Positions 13,989 to 16,627 of a DNA stretch of 16,627 nucleotides are shown one piece after another. The position numbers and the translations under genes were made by a program. The first letter of the stretch is position 1. Each line of letters opens with the position of its first letter. Where the stretch lies: assembly GCA_900770685.1 (NCBI GenBank), contig CAAGLC010000074.1:1-16627 (forward strand). Direction: 5' to 3'. Origin of the DNA: Clostridia bacterium (GTDB lineage: Bacteria > Bacillota > Clostridia > Christensenellales > Borkfalkiaceae). Under the pieces are notes generated by a model. That model did not search any database. It had not been told where the DNA came from and saw only the letters and a list, made by a program, of their open reading frames with translations.

Positions 13989-16472
13989 ATGGCAAAAAAA
14001 GAAATAGGCGGAGAACTTACTGCTCAATTTCAGGAAATTCTTGATAAAACCAAATTAATTAACGTTGAAGTTAACAACGAAGTCAAAAAATCTTTTATAG
14101 CGTACGCTATGGCAGTTAACGTTTCAAGGGCGATACCTGACGTTAGGGACGGAATGAAACCGGTTCATAGAAGAATACTCTATGCAATGCACGATATGGG
14201 TTTAACGTCCGATAAAGCCTTTAAGAAGTGCGCGAAAATCGTCGGTGAAGTTCTAGGTAAATACCATCCTCACGGCGACAGTTCGGTTTACGACGCTTTA
14301 GTTCGTTTAGCGCAGGATTTTTCGATTAACTGTCCTTTGGTTGACGGGCACGGCAATTTTGGCTCTGTGGACGGAGATTCTGCCGCTGCTTATAGATATA
14401 CCGAGGCAAGATTGTCAAAGTTGGCTAACGAAATGTTGCGTGATATCGATAAAGATACCGTTGACTTTTATCCAAACTTCGACGATACTGAGATGCAACC
14501 CGTAGTTTTACCATCTAGAATACCTAATATTCTAGTTAACGGGTCTGACGGTATTGCCGTAGGTATGGCTACAAATATTCCTCCTCACAATCTAGCAGAG
14601 TGTCTAAACGGATGCATTGCATTGTTAGATAATCCGGAAATAGACGTTGAAGAACTTATGGAAATAATTCCTGCACCCGATTATCCAACCGGTGGCGTAT
14701 TGATGGGTAGAGCGGGAATTAAGCAAGCCTATAGAACGGGCAAAGGTGGTTTCGTGTTGCGAGCAAAAACCGATATCGAAGAAATGGATAACGGTAGAGA
14801 AAGAATCGTAGTAACGGAAATTCCTTATCAAGTAAATAAAGAAGAATTGATTAAATCAATCGCTTCAATGGTTAACGATAAAAGAGTTGAGGGTGTTAGC
14901 AATATTCGTGACGAGTCTGATAGGCACGGTATGAGAATAGTTATCGAACTAAAAAAGGACGCTAACTCCGGCGTGGTTTTGAACACTCTTTATAAGCATA
15001 CCAATCTTCAAATAAAGGACGGAATAATTTTACTTGCACTTGTAAACGGCGAGCCTAAGGTATTAAGCTTAAAAGAAATTCTAGAACATTATATTGCCCA
15101 TCAAGAATCGGTAATCGTGAGAAGAACCAGATATGATTTAGCTAAGACTGAAGAGCGTGAACATATCGTTAGGGGATTGGTAATCGCTCTAGCGAATATC
15201 GACGAAGTGATAGCAATTATCAAGAAATCGGCAGATAAAAATACGGCTGTAAATAGTTTGATGGAAAGTTTTGAACTTTCTGAAAGACAAGCTAACGCCA
15301 TACTTGAAATGAGATTGCAAAGATTGACGAGTATGGAAGTAAATAAATTACAAGAAGAACTTGTAGAATTAGGTTTAATTATTGCAGACCTTAAAGATAT
15401 TCTAGCAAATGAAAGTAGAGTAAAGGCGATAATTAGAGCTGACATGGAGGAGATTAGGGATAAATACGCTAGTGAAAGGAAGACGGAACTTTCTTATGAC
15501 TACGGAGATATTGATATAGCCGATATGATTCCTCAAGAAGACGTTGTAATAAGTTTAACTCACCTAGGATACGTTAAAAGAGTTCCAGTTGCCGAGTATA
15601 AAACTCAAAACAGGGGTGGTAAAGGAGTTATTGCTCATAAGCCTAAAGAAGAGGACTTTATTGATAATATGTTCGTATCTTCTACTCACGACGATATTTT
15701 ATTTTTTACCGACAAGGGAAGAGTTTATAGCATAAAGGGATTCTTTATTCCTGAGGCTCAAAGAACGGCTAGAGGGCGAGCAATCGTTAATCTGTTACAA
15801 CTTTCCGAAGGCGAGAAAGTGTGTGCAATGTTACCGCTTAAATCGGGCGCAGAAGGCTACATGATTATGGCGACTAAGAACGGATTGATAAAAAAGACTT
15901 CGTTGTCAGAATTTGCAAGCATTAGAAAGGTTGGAAAAATTGCTATTAGCATAGTTGAAGGTGACGAACTTATTTCCGTTCAATTGTCTTCGGGAGAAGA
16001 CGACGTAATAATAGCGTCGAGAGAAGGCAAGTGCATTAGATTCTCTGAGAAAGACGTTAGGGCAATGGGTCGTGATACGCAAGGCGTTAAGAGTATGGAA
16101 CTTACTGGGGACGATTACGTTATTGATATGTCGGTAGTAAAAGAAGGCGCTGAAGTGATAACTATGACCGAAAACGGATTTGGTAAACGTTCTCCGCTTG
16201 ACGATTATAGACAGCAGAATCGTGGTGGTAAAGGTGTTAAAGCCGGAATATTTAATGATAAAACCGGTAAGCTCGCAAGTCTTAAATTGGTATCGGAAGA
16301 ACAAGATATAATGGTTATAACGAGTAGCGGAACGATTATAAGAGTTTCTTCTGCGAATATAAGTAAGATTGGTAGAGATACGCTAGGTGTTAGAGTTATG
16401 AGAATAGACGACTCTAAGGTTACTAAAATTGCGTTAACTCCTAAGTCTGAACAAGAGACCGAGCAAGAATAA
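13989..16472 (+). CDS. gyrA: DNA gyrase subunit A
   Basis: The DNA-cutting subunit of gyrase, 827 residues. The winged-helix core has the catalytic Tyr137 in RYTEAR and the conserved PDVRDGMKPVHRR. The quinolone-determining region reads HGDSSVYD, with Ser98 and Asp102 matching E. coli Ser83 and Asp87, so the common resistance changes are absent. The C-terminal beta-pinwheel (about 520-815) wraps DNA; the GyrA box is QNRGGKG at 540-546, repeated as QNRGGKG at 743-749. These boxes support GyrA over ParC. The tail ends in an acidic Glu/Gln stretch. AGGAG at 13975-13979 is the ribosome site. The first 20 residues are a small extension relative to E. coli. Confidence 0.97.
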   Translation: MAKKEIGGELTAQFQEILDKTKLINVEVNNEVKKSFIAYAMAVNVSRAIPDVRDGMKPVHRRILYAMHDMGLTSDKAFKKCAKIVGEVLGKYHPHGDSSVYDALVRLAQDFSINCPLVDGHGNFGSVDGDSAAAYRYTEARLSKLANEMLRDIDKDTVDFYPNFDDTEMQPVVLPSRIPNILVNGSDGIAVGMATNIPPHNLAECLNGCIALLDNPEIDVEELMEIIPAPDYPTGGVLMGRAGIKQAYRTGKGGFVLRAKTDIEEMDNGRERIVVTEIPYQVNKEELIKSIASMVNDKRVEGVSNIRDESDRHGMRIVIELKKDANSGVVLNTLYKHTNLQIKDGIILLALVNGEPKVLSLKEILEHYIAHQESVIVRRTRYDLAKTEEREHIVRGLVIALANIDEVIAIIKKSADKNTAVNSLMESFELSERQANAILEMRLQRLTSMEVNKLQEELVELGLIIADLKDILANESRVKAIIRADMEEIRDKYASERKTELSYDYGDIDIADMIPQEDVVISLTHLGYVKRVPVAEYKTQNRGGKGVIAHKPKEEDFIDNMFVSSTHDDILFFTDKGRVYSIKGFFIPEAQRTARGRAIVNLLQLSEGEKVCAMLPLKSGAEGYMIMATKNGLIKKTSLSEFASIRKVGKIAISIVEGDELISVQLSSGEDDVIIASREGKCIRFSEKDVRAMGRDTQGVKSMELTGDDYVIDMSVVKEGAEVITMTENGFGKRSPLDDYRQQNRGGKGVKAGIFNDKTGKLASLKLVSEEQDIMVITSSGTIIRVSSANISKIGRDTLGVRVMRIDDSKVTKIALTPKSEQETEQE

Positions 16473-16478
16473 AAGGTT

Positions 16479-16512
16479 AAGCGGTGCGTGAAAAAACGCA
16501 CCGCTTTTTTAT
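16479..16512 (+). terminator. Strong terminator of the gyrBA operon
   Basis: A perfect 11-bp stem, AAGCGGTGCGT (16479-16489) with ACGCACCGCTT (16496-16506), a 6-base loop and a T run. Confidence 0.95.
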
Positions 16513-16568
16513 TAAAAGGCGTGAGAAAAAAATAAATTCTAAAATTTGTAAAATTCACTATTTTATTA

Positions 16569-16597
16569 TTGACAAATTTTTTTTAATTATATATAAT
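16569..16597 (+). promoter_or_regulatory. Consensus sigma-A promoter for a gene or RNA beyond the right edge
   Basis: Perfect TTGACA (16569-16574), 17-base spacer rich in T and A, perfect TATAAT (16592-16597). The start would be near 16604, so only about 24 bases of the transcript are inside the window. They contain an ATG at 16623 but no Shine-Dalgarno site. A stable RNA operon is as possible as a protein gene. Confidence 0.85.
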
Positions 16598-16627
16598 AGT
16601 TAAGCGTTTTAGATTTGCTGCTATGGC

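Noticed and set aside
15906..16558. Minus-strand open frames opposite the end of gyrA
   Set aside because: They lie over the conserved gyrase pinwheel, run across the strong terminator and lack start signals.

Overview
The window is one stretch of an AT-rich chromosome that most likely belongs to an anaerobic, spore-forming member of the Clostridia. Three things point there: a ferredoxin-dependent 2-oxoacid oxidoreductase operon, the sporulation pair yabP-yabQ next to divIC, and strong Shine-Dalgarno sites with sigma-A promoters of the TTGACA/TATAAT type spaced by 17 bases. Nothing looks like a phage, transposon or CRISPR array; it reads as core chromosome. Species cannot be told from this sequence.

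Left end (1-2400, plus strand). The 3' end of a VorB/KorA-type alpha subunit, followed by overlapping beta (TPP and Fe-S) and gamma subunits, closes with a hairpin terminator. A 210-residue cysteine-rich protein follows on its own, behind a promoter that resembles the mother-cell sigma-E type, so it may be a spore-surface protein. It shares a bidirectional terminator with the next gene.

Metal module (2409-5283, minus strand). A P2A-type cation ATPase is preceded by a long leader with the hallmarks of a yybP-ykoY manganese riboswitch and two mutually exclusive 3' hairpins. This suggests a Mn2+ (and/or Ca2+) exporter switched by manganese.

Central gene string (5372-11691, plus strand). Nine closely packed or overlapping genes: metallophosphoesterase, orphan EIIC-like membrane protein, phosphatidylglycerophosphate synthase (pgsA), a lysyl-PG-synthase-type flippase-like membrane protein, yabP, yabQ, divIC, a short Ppx/GppA phosphatase and an M50 membrane protease with a helical-repeat tail. 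The first gene appears to be leaderless, with the predicted transcript start on the A of its ATG. The theme is cell envelope: lipid synthesis, lipid movement, spore cortex and septum.

Right end (11692-16627). A terminator, then a short unlisted minus-strand gene for a 47-residue protein with four CxxC knuckles, divergent from gyrB-gyrA. The gyrase pair is a two-gene operon not attached to dnaA/dnaN/recF on its left side, and it ends at a strong terminator. The last 60 bases hold a perfect promoter whose target lies outside the window.

A genome-level oddity also shows: codons ending in a pyrimidine strongly prefer C when the next codon starts with G, counted in one gene and visible throughout.
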